Notes: a model not told the origin generated them from the sequence alone. 64,000 nt of DNA from Bettongia penicillata ogilbyi (GCA_023548195.1 JAJHZJ010000009.1:3426501-3490500); one strand, 5' to 3'. Counted from the first letter of the stretch, positions 11,730-23,309 are shown. Made by a program: numbers and translations.

Positions 11730-12062
11730 CAGGGCTTTCTCACCTTCTTTATGTCATGGACCCCCTTTGGTAGTCTGGGGAAGACTATGGACCCATTCTC
11801 AGAATGATGCTTCCAAATGCATAAAATAAAATACATAGGATTGCGAAGGAAACCAATTATATTAAAATACAGTTATGTATACATTTATATAATTTACACA
11901 AGATTATAAATATGTATGTACTTATCTATTGATCTGTTTATAGATAGGAATATAGATCTATCTATGTAGATAGATAGATCTATACATCACTATATAGATC
12001 AATAGATAAATCAATAGAGAGGTAGATGTACAAGTCCACAGGTCCCCTGCAATAAAGAAAGG
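11730..12062 (+). mobile_element. hAT-like non-autonomous DNA transposon (family A)
   Basis: Starts 'cagggctttctcacc', then 'tgtcatggacccc' and 'aaaataaaatacatagga', typical of this mammalian family. It ends near 'ccacaggtcccctg'. A GATA/TATC palindrome occupies 11,920-12,010. Confidence 0.6.
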
Positions 12063-12415
12063 GGAGAAAGCAAGTGAAAACACTTCTGCCAACTCCTCAT
12101 CTTGAAGCTAGAATGCAAATTAGGCAAAATTTGTTCTGGAGAGCCCCTTTCCTACCATCTAGAGACTCCTCTCCCCTGCCTCTTAAATCCTCTAAGTCCA
12201 TATGTTGCCACCCAGCACTACAATCTCCTAAAATGACTACATAATTCAGAACTGTGCCCTTCTTTCTTCCTATTCCTTACGCCTACAAAAACTTGTATTT
12301 TCTCAGTTGTAAAGCAAAATAATGCAATTAAACTAATTCATACTAAAGTGTGATGGGCCCCTTTTCCCTGTAGAAGACTATTTGCATTTTAAGAGTTTAT
12401 AGGCTCTTAAAATAG
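12063..12415. other. Intergenic, nothing recognised
   Basis: No supported feature. Confidence 0.4.
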
Positions 12416-12605
12416 AGATTTAAAGATGGAAGAGATCTCAGAGACATTTAGATCAATCCTATTCTATTATAGTTGGGGGTAAAAGCTGGGCCCTGGGAAT
12501 GCAAGTGATTTGCCCCAGGGTCACATAGGTACTAAACCATCAGAGTTAGAATTTTAGATCGTGACTTCTGACTCCTATGCTGGTTGTATTCTAATCACCA
12601 TACAT
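12416..12605 (-). mobile_element. MIR-type SINE
   Basis: Minus copy: 'gaagagatctcagagacatt', 'tgatttgccccagggtcaca', 'gtgacttctgactcctatgc'. Confidence 0.65.
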
Positions 12606-13074
12606 ATTACATTGAACTTATGAATCTTAGTTAACAGAATGTCAGGTAGAGAGATGAAAGAAGCAAAGAATTTCAAGGATAGTAAGAAAGAGTCTTAATT
12701 AGAGGGAAGAAAACAGATGTCCCCCTCAGATCAGAACACTACCACCTACCGCCTACTTTCTCAAGGCCTGCAGATTAGGACAGCTCTGTGAACACCCAAA
12801 GGAACAAGAGCTGAGATAAGAGCAGAGGCCTTGGATCATAGGGAATAAAGGAAGATGTGAAATGATCTGCCAATAAGTGAATGAAGAATAACATACAAAT
12901 CCTTTTCTAATATTTTGGAATCTACTTTTCTAGACACCTTTTTGTATTGCCCTCTGGAATTGTGGGGCTATCATGTTTCAATAAATTTTCTGTAAATGGC
13001 TGATACAGCTTGGGGAGAATCTAGCTGGTAGTGCCTACTCCCTGCTCCCTCCTCCCTCCAGTATACAATCATAA
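12606..13074. other. Intergenic, nothing recognised
   Basis: No gene or clear repeat. Confidence 0.4.
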
Positions 13075-13247
13075 CATTATAGATTCAGATCATCAAGTCT
13101 TTCTACTTCATTTTACAAATGACGAAACTGAAACCCAAGGATGTTAAATGACTTTCCAAGGATCACACAATTAGTAATTGTGTGAGCCAAGATTTGGACC
13201 CACGTCTTCCTGACTCTAAGTCCAATGCTCTATCTACTACACCAAGT
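13075..13247 (-). mobile_element. MIR-type SINE
   Basis: 'cattttacaaatgacgaaac' core and 'cacgtcttcctgactctaag' head on the minus strand. Confidence 0.75.
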
Positions 13248-13267
13248 ATATATCCCCTCTTATGTGT

Positions 13268-13387
13268 AGTCTCTCATAAGAGAATGTAAATTCCTTAAGA
13301 AGGGAGACTGTCTCTAGTGCTTGTTTCTTTTTGTAGTGTGAGATTCTGGAACATGATTGGTGCTTAATAAATTTTGATGATTGATTG
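13268..13387 (+). mobile_element. L2 3' end
   Basis: 'gaatgtaaattccttaagaa' and 'tggtgcttaataaattttga' followed by TTGATTGA. Confidence 0.6.
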
Positions 13388-13865
13388 ATCTCAAATGTGA
13401 ATCAGGATTCCATCTCTTGGGAACAGCTGACTTAGGAATGTCACTTGGACAGAAATCCTCACCAACTCAATAAGAGAGAAGCACTTTCTGGGAGTTGGTC
13501 CCCATTGTTCCCTAATCCCCTATTCTGCCTCTAGAGGTGGGGCCACTACACTTTCCTGCTCAAAGTGACAGAGAGGAGTAAGAATTTGAACTTTAACTGG
13601 AAATATTTATTTTAAATTTAAGTAAAAAGCAAATAAATTATTTGAAAGTTAGTTTCAGGTAAGTACAGAATCTCAATGCTGGAAGAGAATTATAGATCAT
13701 CAAAAATAAACTCTGACCCAATGTGAAAATTCCCATATACCATTCCTTACAAGTGGTTATCTATTCTCTGAATCTTTCTAACTCATGAGGCAGTCCTCCA
13801 TGTTGGGATAGCTCTAACTTCTAGAAAGGCCTACTTTAAATTAAGTCAGAACCTTCTTCCCTATC
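13388..13865. other. Intergenic, nothing recognised
   Basis: No gene seen. A MIR-like remnant at about 13,670-13,850 is possible but weak. Confidence 0.35.
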
Positions 13866-13873
13866 CACTAGTT

Positions 13874-14110
13874 CAGTGGTTCTCAGTGTGTGGTCCGGGT
13901 TTCCAGGGTGGAGGTGCCAGACCCTTTCAGAAGGTCCATGAGGTCAAAATTATTTCCATAGTTATACTGAGATATATTCATTTCTATGCTGTAGATATCA
14001 ATAGGTGTAACCTCCACAAACTAAAGCTCCTTGCAAGAGGCAGCGGGGTTTCTTCAATAATTTTTAAGAATGTAAAGGGATTCTCTGACCAAAAAGTTTG
14101 AGAACTGTTG
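13874..14110 (+). mobile_element. hAT MITE with TIRs and 8-bp duplication (family B)
   Basis: Left end 'cagtggttctcag' and right end 'tttgagaactgttg' form terminal inverted repeats of the CAGTGGTTCTCAA hAT type. The flanks are 'cactagtt' (13,866-13,873) and 'cactagtc' (14,111-14,118), an 8-bp target duplication with one mismatch. Confidence 0.8.
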
Positions 14111-14154
14111 CACTAGTCTATGTCCAACACTGTGGACCCTTGCAGAATAAATCA

Positions 14155-15150
14155 TCAGCAAGTATTTATTAAATACTCTGCCAGACACTGTGCCAAATGT
14201 AGGGGATATAAGGAAGGAAAAATTCTAGTTGGGGAGGCAACATGCAAAAATGTATGTACTTACAAGATATATAGTGAAAATGGAAGGTAGTCTTAGAGAA
14301 AGGCATCAGCTGTGAATAGAACGAGGAAAGGCTTTTTGGAGAAACTGGAATTGTAGCTGATACTTGAAAGAAGCCAAGGAAACTAGGATAGGGAGTGAAG
14401 AAGAAAGAGCATTCCAGGGGATAGTCACCAATGTAAACTCATGGAGTTGAGAAATGGAGTGTCATGTCTGAAGAACTGCAAAGAGGCCAGTGTTATGGGA
14501 TTGTAGAGTATATGGGAGGAATAAAGTAATCAGAAGATGGAGGAGAGAGGCAGGTTATTAAAGATTTCATAAGCCAGTAGAGGATTTTATACTTGATTTG
14601 ACAGATAATAGGGAACCACCAGAGTTTACTGACATGATCAGATATGTACTATAAGAAAATCACTTTGGCATCTGATTGGAAGATGATGAACTGGAATGGA
14701 GAGAAATTTGAGGCAAGGAGACCAATTTGCAGAACATTGCAATAGTGCAGGCATGAGGTGATAAGGGTTTGAACCAGAGAGGTACTTGTATCAGAGGAGA
14801 GATGGAAACATATTCAAGAGATGCTGAGATGATAAAGTCCACAGGATTTGGCAACACATCAGATATGGGGTGGGAGTGGGGGAAAGAGTGAGGAGTCAAA
14901 GATGACACTGAGATTTCCAGCCTAGGTAACCAGGTAGGTGGTGGTACCCTTGACAGAAATAAGGAAGTCTTTAAGAGAGAAGAATTGGGGGTGGACCATA
15001 ATGAGCTCATTTATGGACATGTTGAGATTAAGATGTCTACAGGACTTTCAGTTCACAATGTCTAATAAACACTTGGAAACAGAATACTGGAGGTTAAAAG
15101 AGAAGTTGGGGTATATAGAGAGATCTGACAATCTGATTATCGTTTAATCA
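14155..15150 (-). mobile_element. L2-type LINE, about 1 kb of 3' part
   Basis: The left end is the reversed L2 terminus ('agtatttattaaatactctg', 'ccagacactgtgcc'). The right end, read on the minus strand, contains a degraded 'DIS..WMSRRHLKLN' block of the L2 ORF2 C-terminus. A roughly 116-codon frame at 14,660-15,010 (minus) is a leftover of this region and not a gene. Confidence 0.65.
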
Positions 15151-15164
15151 TTCAAGAATAGATT

Positions 15165-15350
15165 TAGACCTGGGGAAGAACCTTAAAGACCATTAAATCC
15201 CATTCCCTCATTTTAAAAATGACTCTGAGTCACAGAGAGGTTTAGTGACCTCCCCAGGTTTTCACAGCTTAGAAGTGTTTGAAGCCAGATTTGAACTCAA
15301 GTCTTCTAGGCTTCAAGTCCGGTACTCTATCTAATATACTATGTAGCTTC
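15165..15350 (-). mobile_element. MIR-type SINE
   Basis: 'gagtcacagagaggtttagt', 'gaagccagatttgaactcaa' and 'tactatgtagcttc'. Confidence 0.7.
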
Positions 15351-15744
15351 TTTTATATGATCTTTAAATATTTGAAGACAACTCCTAAATCTTATTTTCT
15401 TCAAACTAAACTTCCCAAGCTTTCTAGAACTGTATAAACTATAAGGAATAGAAAGTATCTTATAGATCACAACCATTCTATTTTAAAGAAAAAGAAACTT
15501 ATCTATAAATTGATTGAATGCAGAGGTACAGACAGATTTTAGCAGTTTGCCCAAGGACAAGCAACCAACTAGTTGTACCTCAAATGGCATGGTTTTGAAT
15601 CCCTTTACTATCTTGGGCATCCCTTTCTGGATAAACTTCAACTTGTCAGCACCAAATTATGGCACTCAAAACTGAACAGGGCGCTTCTAATGTCCTCCTC
15701 CACTCTAAACAGAAACAAAACTGAGATTGAATTAGCTTCCTTAG
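15351..15744. other. Degenerate MIR-like sequence
   Basis: Positions 15,520-15,600 keep 'gcagtttgcccaagga', suggesting a decayed minus-strand MIR. The rest is unassigned. Confidence 0.35.
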
Positions 15745-16005
15745 CTCATAGCTAAGTGGTGCAGTGGTAAGAGTGCTAGAGCCAGAGTCAAGAAAACCTA
15801 CATTCAAATCCTGCCTTAGACATTTCCTAACTGTTTGACCCTGAGCAAATCACATGACAACTGTCTGCCTCAGTTTCCCCATCTGTAATGGAGATAAAAA
15901 TAGCACTGACCTCCTAGGGTTGTTGTGAGAATGAAAAGAGATGATTTTGTTAACTGCTTTAAAAATCTTAAAGCACTATATAAATGTCAACTACTACTAG
16001 CACTC
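15745..16005 (+). mobile_element. MIR-type SINE, near full length
   Basis: 'gctaagtggtgcagtgg' A-box region, 'cattcaaatcctgcc' B-box region, 'cagtttccccatctgtaa' core and 'aaagcactatataaatgtca' tail. Confidence 0.8.
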
Positions 16006-16129
16006 ATAATATGCAATTGACATACTGAATTTACAGTCAAATTCATGCAACCAGCTACTAATCTACCAGCTATTGTTTTATTCAATGTTTCTCCATCTTG
16101 TCTATAAACATATTAGAGTTTTGCCAAAT

Positions 16130-16690
16130 ATCTTCTAAATTTTTTATTGATGCCATTATTTTCAAGTATAACTCCTCTTCCCCTACCCAGTGAACCATCC
16201 CTTATAACAGAAAATAAAAAGAAACAGAAATGAAGGAAAATAGTTCAACAACAGAAATTGCTACATCAACTTAGCCTGATAGTATATATATAATGTTCTA
16301 ATTCCATAGTCCCCTACTTCTGCAAAGAAGAGAGGAAAGTGTATTTTCTCTTCTCCAAAGATAAAGTTGCTCCTTATATTTATACACTGTTGACCTTGGG
16401 TTTTTATTCTTTCCATTTGCATTGTTACAGTTACTGTATATGTTGTTTTCATAGTTCTGTTTAATTCACTTTGAATCAACGTGTATAAGCCATTCTACAC
16501 TTCCTTACAACAGAGTAATGTTCCATTCATGTACCACTATTTGTTGTACATTTCCATATTGATGGAAAGCAACATTGTTTTCAGTTCTTTGTCATCACAA
16601 AAAAGTATTGCTATGAATATGTATGTGGCTGTCAACTATCTTGCCAAAATCCAGATATACTATGTTACAGCACTTCCCTCCTCCATTAGT
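16130..16690 (-). mobile_element. L1 3' end, antisense
   Basis: Contains 'gtcccctacttctgcaaaga' and 'aaaaagtattgctatgaat', similar in order to the L1 ORF2-end/3' UTR seen antisense at 30.3-31.3 kb. The element is strongly truncated. Confidence 0.5.
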
Positions 16691-16756
16691 CTTATGTTTG
16701 TAGCATTTTCCTCCTCCATCCACCAAAAAAGGAAATGGGTTTCATTTGATCTAACA

Positions 16757-16792
16757 CAGGAGGTCTTTACCTGGAGAATTTGCTAACTTTAA

Positions 16793-16855
<63 letters not shown>

Positions 16856-16990
16856 TATTTCAACATAATGCTTTTTTTGGTAATCCTATTCTTATTTTAT
16901 TTTGTCATTTAAAAATGCAATGTTGCGAATGGGTCAATGGACTTCAAAAGATCGCCAAAGGGTCCATAACGACAAGATTAAGAAACCCTG
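16757..16990 (-). mobile_element. hAT-like DNA transposon (family A) with (GA)n expansion
   Basis: Ends 'caggaggtctttacc' and 'attaagaaaccctg' are inverted. The flanks 'atctaaca' (16,749-16,756) and 'atctaatg' (16,991-16,998) match at 6 of 8 bases, the hAT duplication length. A 60-bp GA run (16,791-16,852) sits inside. Confidence 0.65.
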
Positions 16991-17034
16991 ATCTAATGTG
17001 TTCTTAGTGAAACCTTGCTCTCTCTCGCTCACCA

Positions 17035-17305
17035 AAACTAACCTCTCCTCTCTCCAATGTATTCTAGCAAGCAGCTGACACAATCATCTTCCTGAGGTAC
17101 CTCTCTGATTACATCATTTTCCTATTCAAAATCTTCTGTGTCTCTGAATGATATTTAGGATAAAATATGGCTTCATTATGAGAGTATTCAAAACCACTGT
17201 CTGGCTTCAGTTTGACCTTCCAGTTACACTCCTTTTCTCCAACTCTATATCCTAGATAAATTAGGCTACCAGCCATTCTCAGATTACGTTCTAGGTAGTT
17301 CTTAT
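17035..17305 (+). mobile_element. L2 ORF2-end/3' UTR fragment
   Basis: 'atttaggataaaatatggct', 'ccactgtctggcttcagttt' and 'attaggctaccagccattct' follow the order of the L2 3' region. Confidence 0.6.
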
Positions 17306-17324
17306 CTCAGATCTCATTAGAGGA

Positions 17325-17505
17325 AGGTAGGTGGTATAGCAGATTGGGCCTGGATTCTGGAAGATCTGAATTCAAATCCTGTCTGTTCCTCTTATTAGCT
17401 GTGTAACCCTAAGCAAATCATTTAACTTCTATTTGTCTCAGTCTCTCAACTGTAAAATGGGATAACAAATGAGATATTTGTAAAGCAGTTAAACACAGTG
17501 CCTAG
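17325..17505 (+). mobile_element. MIR-type SINE
   Basis: 'gtaggtggtatagcag', 'gaattcaaatcctgtctg' and 'tgtctcagtctctcaactgt'. Confidence 0.75.
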
Positions 17506-17744
17506 CATTTATTCCCTTCTCCCTTTCTTCATCCTGTTCTCTCCTGCCTCTCTGCATTTGTACAAGATTTTCCTCTCTCCAACTCCCTCCCTTCAGCCCT
17601 TGTTGGAGACTTTGAGAGCTTGGATTCCTTTGGCACCAAGAAAAATATCCCCTAAATAAAATCAATCCTTCATTTCCCAACACTGACTTCTCCAATAGAC
17701 TTGGCAGATTCTAATCTTTTTTTGTAGATATCTATATGCAGATC

Positions 17745-17862
17745 TTAGAGGCAACACTATGATGTGAACAGAGTACTTCTCTCAAAGTCAAGAATATTTG
17801 AGTTTCAAGCAATTCTGACACATACTGGCTATGTTCTTTGGGGCAAGTCATTTAACCCAGGG
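17745..17862 (+). mobile_element. MIR-type SINE fragment
   Basis: 'caaagtcaagaatatttgag' and 'ggggcaagtcatttaaccc' only; the tail is missing. Confidence 0.55.
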
Positions 17863-17984
17863 GCATTGGTGGAAAGAGTTTCTTATCAGAAGCTCCCTAT
17901 ACTAATGAAATCATAAATGATCGTGTTTGTTTATTCGCTTGTTTTTAAAAAGGATGTATCTTATATGCCTTCTAGATTGCAACT

Positions 17985-18205
17985 GGATAGATAGGTGGGT
18001 GGTGGATAGAGTACTAAGTCTGAAGTCAGGAAGACCTGAGTTCACATTAAGCCTCAAACACTTACTAATTGTATGATCTTAGGCAAGCCACTTAACATCT
18101 GTCTCCTTCGATTTTCTGACCTACATCTCAATGATGTTGTGAGAGTGAAATGAGGTAAAATTTACATAGCACTTTGCAAACTTTAAAATATACAGATGTT
18201 AGCTT
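17985..18205 (+). mobile_element. MIR-type SINE
   Basis: 'ctgaagtcaggaagacctga', 'aggcaagccacttaac' and 'agcactttgcaaactttaaa'. Confidence 0.8.
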
Positions 18206-19140
18206 TAAAAAAGTAATAATAAAATCTTATAATTGTTCCAAATATTTAGTACCTTCATTTTCAAAAATCTTTAGAATCCATCCCCCAATGCCCTAAAAAT
18301 TGTGTTGACTACAAAACTCACCTCTTTGGTGCTTATTCATCTACTTCATATGTTTTCTCTATCCCTGCTTTCTTTAATTACATTTTTACTTCCCCATGAA
18401 GTACATTAGGAAGTGTGATGTACAACCCAAATACAGTAGCTCCACTATTATTGGTGAAAATGATCTTAATAGATCTTTTCCATTTTTTTGTAGGCCTGTT
18501 GTCCTACTTCCAAGGTCTTTAAATGTTTTTGGGATACCTCACAATTTTTCCCTCAACATTTTTGTAATTTTGTTTTTCTATGCACCACTTCTTGCTGTCT
18601 TATCAGATCTCACTATCTCAACTTCCAGAACTCTTTTCCATAAGATTTTATAAACAAATTTATATTCTAAAATAATGTTACTTTCAGGTATCATATTCCT
18701 TCACTAAACAAGAAAATCAAGAGTATGCTGGCTGAGGTAATTTCTGGGTTCCCCTGGACTCTTTCTTTTAGTAAATTATTTAGATCAGTAATACTTATTT
18801 AGGAAATGATGGCAGATAATGTTAGTGTTGGCCATTTTCTCGGTTTCCCATTTTGGAATATCAGAAGATTGTTTGAGCACGGTAGAGTAGCTTCAATTAC
18901 ATAGTATTATTTCTCATTTTTTTCCTTCTAATTTGCCATTAATTTATATCTTTAAGAAATTGAAGCACAATTAATTCACAACTCACTTCCATAGTAGAAA
19001 ACAGTAATTTCATATTACTCTACAACAAATTTTTACTTTTTAAAATATTTATTTATTTTTTTATTTTATGTTATATTTATATTATATTTATATATAATGT
19101 TATTTATGTATATGTTTGCCATGTCCAGTATCTCTAGTAC
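18206..19140. other. AT-rich, possibly decayed RTE body
   Basis: No gene seen. It may be the downstream (minus-sense) continuation of the RTE-like remnant at 19.1-19.7 kb, but no reverse transcriptase motif survives. Confidence 0.3.
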
Positions 19141-19680
19141 CATTGGTCTCCCTTGTTTCTTACTTTGAAATTTTGTTTTCCAACATATTTTCACTATTTT
19201 CCCTTATGGTCATTATTTCATTAAGACCACAGAACATTAAAAATACATGGTGATTTAGTTTAAACAGTCTTATCAAGGTCTCCACAGAATTGTTCTCTCT
19301 TCATTCACTGCAAAGGATGTTAGAGCAGAGGCTGCAATAATCTTAATGGAGTTATTTCTTACCAATGTTTATTATCATGAGCATTTTAATTTTATATGAC
19401 CAAGAGCCCCATGAAATCATGTTTCTTGTAGCCTGCAGAATAAAATTATTTCCACAGATTCTTTCATTTGCCTTCTCAATGAGAACCTGTGAGCTCTCCT
19501 TCCATTTAGCTGGCATTTCCTTCTGTCTTTTGGTTTCATTTATGGAAAGAATGAAAAGCTTAATTTGCTTCTTAAACTCATTTAATATGTCCATTCATTG
19601 GCCATGGAACAAGGATCTCACATTTAGAATACCAAATGCTAATATATAGACTATCTAAAAACTGTGATGGTTGGTACCCA
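19141..19680 (-). pseudogene. RTE-like LINE endonuclease remnant
   Basis: Read on the minus strand this gives, across frames, a ratio of motifs typical of RTE-clade apurinic endonuclease domains. 'LNVRSL' (about 19,630) is followed by 'FILSINETKRQKEMPAKW' (the 'GLSETR' block) and then 'HVFLMFCGLNE', a worn form of the catalytic GDFN block. The longest open piece is 80 codons (19,352-19,594). Stops between motifs show it is dead. No RT domain was found next to it. The RTE assignment is inference from motif order and could be another APE-type LINE. Confidence 0.45.
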
Positions 19681-20510
19681 ATTCTGCTACTGCTTCTATA
19701 GAAGTAGAAGGAATTCTCTAGAAATTCTGTCTTCTCAATATGGGATAACATGGTTTCACCTGGGTCTTCAAAATGATCATGGATATTTTAGCCCAAAAGA
19801 TAATGTGTCCTGAGGTCACCCTGAGCAATTGCTAACAGTGCATCAGTGTGTTTTGAATGTTGCAGACACAATAACAAATCATTAATTCAAGCTCCAACAT
19901 TGGCTATAATTCTGACATTATATATTAAAAGTCCAAAATAATTTCCAACTTTGAGAATTCTCAAGATCTTATAAATAAGGAAAAGTCAGTTTAATATCAG
20001 TAACCAAATTAAGACTTCCTTCAAAATGCCTTTAACTGCTAGAACTTTTATAAGTAAAAAGGCCTTTTATGAATTAGATACATTATTATGTAATTAAGGT
20101 CTAATAGGAATTTTATTTATTAATACCCACTTTAACTTCCTTTTTAATATATACTATATCTGAAAGTACTAAATGTACTCTACAAATCTTCTATAATTTA
20201 GATTTTTACCAACACAAACTGATCTTCTCTCTACCCCACCAATGTTATTCAGGCAAGAGGTTGACAAATTGAAGGAGGGTAGAAATTTCTAAGCCCAATA
20301 ATTAGTAGGTGTTTCATATTACCAAGGCAGAGAAACAATGCCATTTAATTCATACAGCAATAAATCCACCCTTCTCTTAAGAAACCACATGGTGACTGGT
20401 CATCAAACTTGCTGTTATATCAGGTAGAATGGACAGGGAAAGAGATGCAGATGGTTTTGGGCATGATTCTCTATAATGAAGTCCAATATCTCCTACTGGA
20501 TCTCTTTCAA
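19681..20510. other. Intergenic, nothing recognised
   Basis: AT-rich, no domain or repeat I can name. It could be the 5' part of the neighbouring LINE remnant. Confidence 0.35.
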
Positions 20511-20686
20511 TGGAAGCGTCAAATTCACAACCTTCCCACAAAACTCCCCGGCCTGAACCAGTTTAAAATGTGATTGATGTTTAACAAAATAAATGAAAAA
20601 TATTATATAGCATAGATAATATTGATTTGTGGTTTTCTAAGTAAATATGCCTCAAGAATCTATCTCTATTGAGTTTGGCACCATTG
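20511..20686 (+). mobile_element. hAT-like DNA transposon (family C)
   Basis: 'gtttaacaaaataaatgaa', 'gataatattgatttgtggt' and an end 'gagtttggcaccattg' match the mammalian family with 'gtcaaac' ends. Other copies lie at 44,255 (plus) and 44,958 (minus). Confidence 0.55.
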
Positions 20687-21317
20687 ACCTACAAGATATC
20701 TTTATTCAAATATTTCATCAGCACCTGAAATGCAACATGTTCAAAAAGTATCTATGATTCCTGATTGTTTTCTCTTGCTAACAAGGCAGGAACTTGTTTA
20801 TTCAAAACTGACCTGTCCATTAGCAAGGGATGACATGCCCAACATGGTCAATCCATCTGGTTCATAGCTTCTAATACTAAGAGCACAATTTTGCCTCAAC
20901 TCTCAGGTAAAGAATTGGAGGTGAGGAACTGATTCTAAAGACCGTAACAAAAGAGGTCATTATAGGGGACCTAAGTAGATTACAAAAAGTGGTAAAGACA
21001 TAAGAAAGATACACATAGCACTTCTTCTCCTTTCTGGCAGGCAGAGCAATGGTTCAGTTCTGTCCCATTTCTTTCTCTGTAACTCCAGACCAGGATCAGC
21101 ATCTCTCTGTTTATCTTATGCTCTTCAGCCAGGCCAGAGGCCATATCACCTTCTCTTTTCTATGGTTCTACGCCAGAGGTGCTCTCTGAATCTAATTCCA
21201 TTCTCTTTCCTTCTTTTAGTCATGTGCTAAAAGAGCCCAAGAATTGCTGATAGGAAAAGAAATCCTTTCCCAGGTAATTAATGGAAGAAACAGAGCTTTA
21301 TTCTTAACTGTATCTAG
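20687..21317. other. Intergenic, nothing recognised
   Basis: No supported feature. Confidence 0.4.
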
Positions 21318-21925
21318 AGGTTCTCTGCATATAGTAGGCACTTGATCAATCAACATGATCTTATTAAGCAACTGTTATTCAAATACTATACTAGACGCTC
21401 AGGAAACAAATACAATGAATGAAACAATCTCTGCCCTCAAGAAGTTTACATTCTTAGAGAGGGAAGATGGGTGTACATATCAAAGGCATAGACATAGTTA
21501 CAGACTTAGATATGAATATTAACATAGATGTTGATATGGACATGGACATAGACCTAGATACAGATATGAATGATATAGACAGAAACAGCTATACATATGG
21601 ATATAGATATAGATAGCTATGGATAGGGATATAGATATAGATATAGACAAAAACATAGAAAAAGACAGATATGAATATGGATATAGATGTGGATGGAGAT
21701 AAAAATGCATACACATATATGTATAAACAGAAAAAATAAAAAGAGAATAAATACAAGTAGAGGTATAAACAAGGTAGTTTGGGATAGAGAGCACTGGCAA
21801 TTGGAGAAATAGGAAAGTCTCCCTGTAAAAGGTAGTGCTTGACCTGCCTCTTCAATGAATGGAGGGATTCTATAAGGCAAAGGTAAAGAGGCAGAATATC
21901 CCCAAGCATAGGGGATAATCTTCAA
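21318..21925 (-). mobile_element. L2 fragments split by a minisatellite
   Basis: Positions 21,318-21,350 are a short plus-strand L2 end. Positions 21,350-21,470 ('tctctgccctcaagaagttt') and 21,775-21,925 ('gtgcttgacctgcctcttca') are minus-strand L2 3' UTR in the order seen at 14.2-14.4 kb, with a repeat array between them. Confidence 0.5.
21485..21710. repeat. Degenerate GACATA/GATATA minisatellite
   Basis: About 225 bp of hexamer-like units ('gatatagatatagata', 'gacatggacatagac'). On the minus strand it yields artefactual Tyr/Leu/Ser-rich frames. Confidence 0.85.
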
Positions 21926-23184
21926 TGATCTCCAAGGTCTCTATAAGATCTTATAATCTATATATTTAGCTTGGCAATAGGTGGCACAGTGAGTTGCAGG
22001 GAGGAGGGATGAAAGGCAGAACCATAGTCCCAAAGGAACCAGGGTACTGGGCAGAGGAACAAGATAGGGAATCAAGCACAGAGGACGACAGGAACCCAGT
22101 TATTAAAACTGGGGTACAAGGCATAAACTTGGTCAGAAAAGAATAAAGCCATAAAGACTGGTTACTTGAATAGGAGTATAACTTTTTGCTGAGCTACATT
22201 TGGGCCTCCTTCTGTTTCCAAGGATAAGTTGCTCCCAGAACCAGATCAGGAGCTAAGCCTGTGGTTGGGAGTTAAGCAGCCCCAGTTCTTGAGAACGAAG
22301 GCATTCAGGAGAAGAGAGTCAGGCCAGTCATTGCTGGCTTTATGGCACACTGGATGCATCCACATATCACATGGAACCTTTGTTCTCTCAGCCAAGATTC
22401 CTTGACTTTCATTCAGTAGAAGATGGACAAATGTCCTTTTTTAGAGCCTACCATGGTGACTACAATGGAGGTCACAATAGCATTGCTCATATGATCCTTA
22501 GAAATGGCAGCCAGTCAGTGAAGAGTAGGTTGGCTCTTTGCCCTGCCACCAAAGGGCAGATAGACAATGTAGAGGGAATTCTTTCTGCTTCATCCTACAA
22601 TCATAGGGTATGGGAGGGTTACATATGATTTGGGGAATGTTAAAGTGATTATTGTCAGGATCATTTCTTTATAACTTTTCTAAAGGCTAGGATTTGCATC
22701 CAAAAATTCAGCTGAGATTGAAAATGACATCACTAGGTAGATTGTTGGGATTATATGTTCTTCCTTCTGTTTTAATTAGTAGCCTTGACAGTGTACAACT
22801 GGCATTTTTTCCCCAAAATTTCATTAGAAGGTAATGAGGCTTTGGTTTGCTTTTTTTGGAGGTCCATTTATTACTTTATTTAAACTGCCAAATTTTAACA
22901 AAAAAAAAGACTTACTAAATTTCCCATCTTAAATAAAACCTGCCCTTGATTTTGCTGGGATAGAATGATTATAACATGAACTTCAAAAGAATAGTTCATA
23001 ATGTCATGAAAAGGCAGCTGGTGATTTAAGGACCTTTTGGAATACATTGGAATGTACCAGAATTGAGGTGGAGACAAGTAAAATTATGCATACCTATGAA
23101 GAATATAATAGTATAGACTTAGAGGTTGAAATTATCCTTTAAGCATCCTAAGGAGGATTCCTTCACTTCAGGCAATGCCTTGTC
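21926..23184. other. Intergenic, nothing recognised
   Basis: No gene found. The 85-codon frame at 22,371-22,628 has no known domain. This stretch is the left flank of the HAL1 insertion. Confidence 0.4.
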
Positions 23185-23200
23185 AAGGAATGTAACTACT
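23185..23200 (+). repeat. Target-site duplication, left copy
   Basis: 'aaggaatgtaactact' directly precedes the HAL1 5' end and recurs without a mismatch at 26,226-26,241. Confidence 0.95.
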
Positions 23201-23211
23201 GAGGGGCGGAG

Positions 23212-23220
23212 CCAAGATGG
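23212..23220 (+). promoter_or_regulatory. YY1-like site at the HAL1 5' end
   Basis: 'ccaagatgg' lies 12 bases into the element, the position of the YY1 site that sets the transcription start in placental L1. The same motif is at the 5' ends of the copies ending at 36,850 ('ccatcttgg' on plus) and 50,309. Function is inferred from L1. Confidence 0.6.
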
Positions 23221-23309
23221 TGGAGTAGAAGGACGCACGTTTATGAGCTCCGAAACCAAAAGGCCATAGAATTAATGTAAAAAGAGTCCCCCATAACTTC
23301 TGGGTCAAT

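Noticed and set aside
21485..21710. Repeated short units resembling a CRISPR or protein repeat array
   Set aside because: Units are degenerate hexamers with no spacers. This is a minisatellite in a vertebrate genome.
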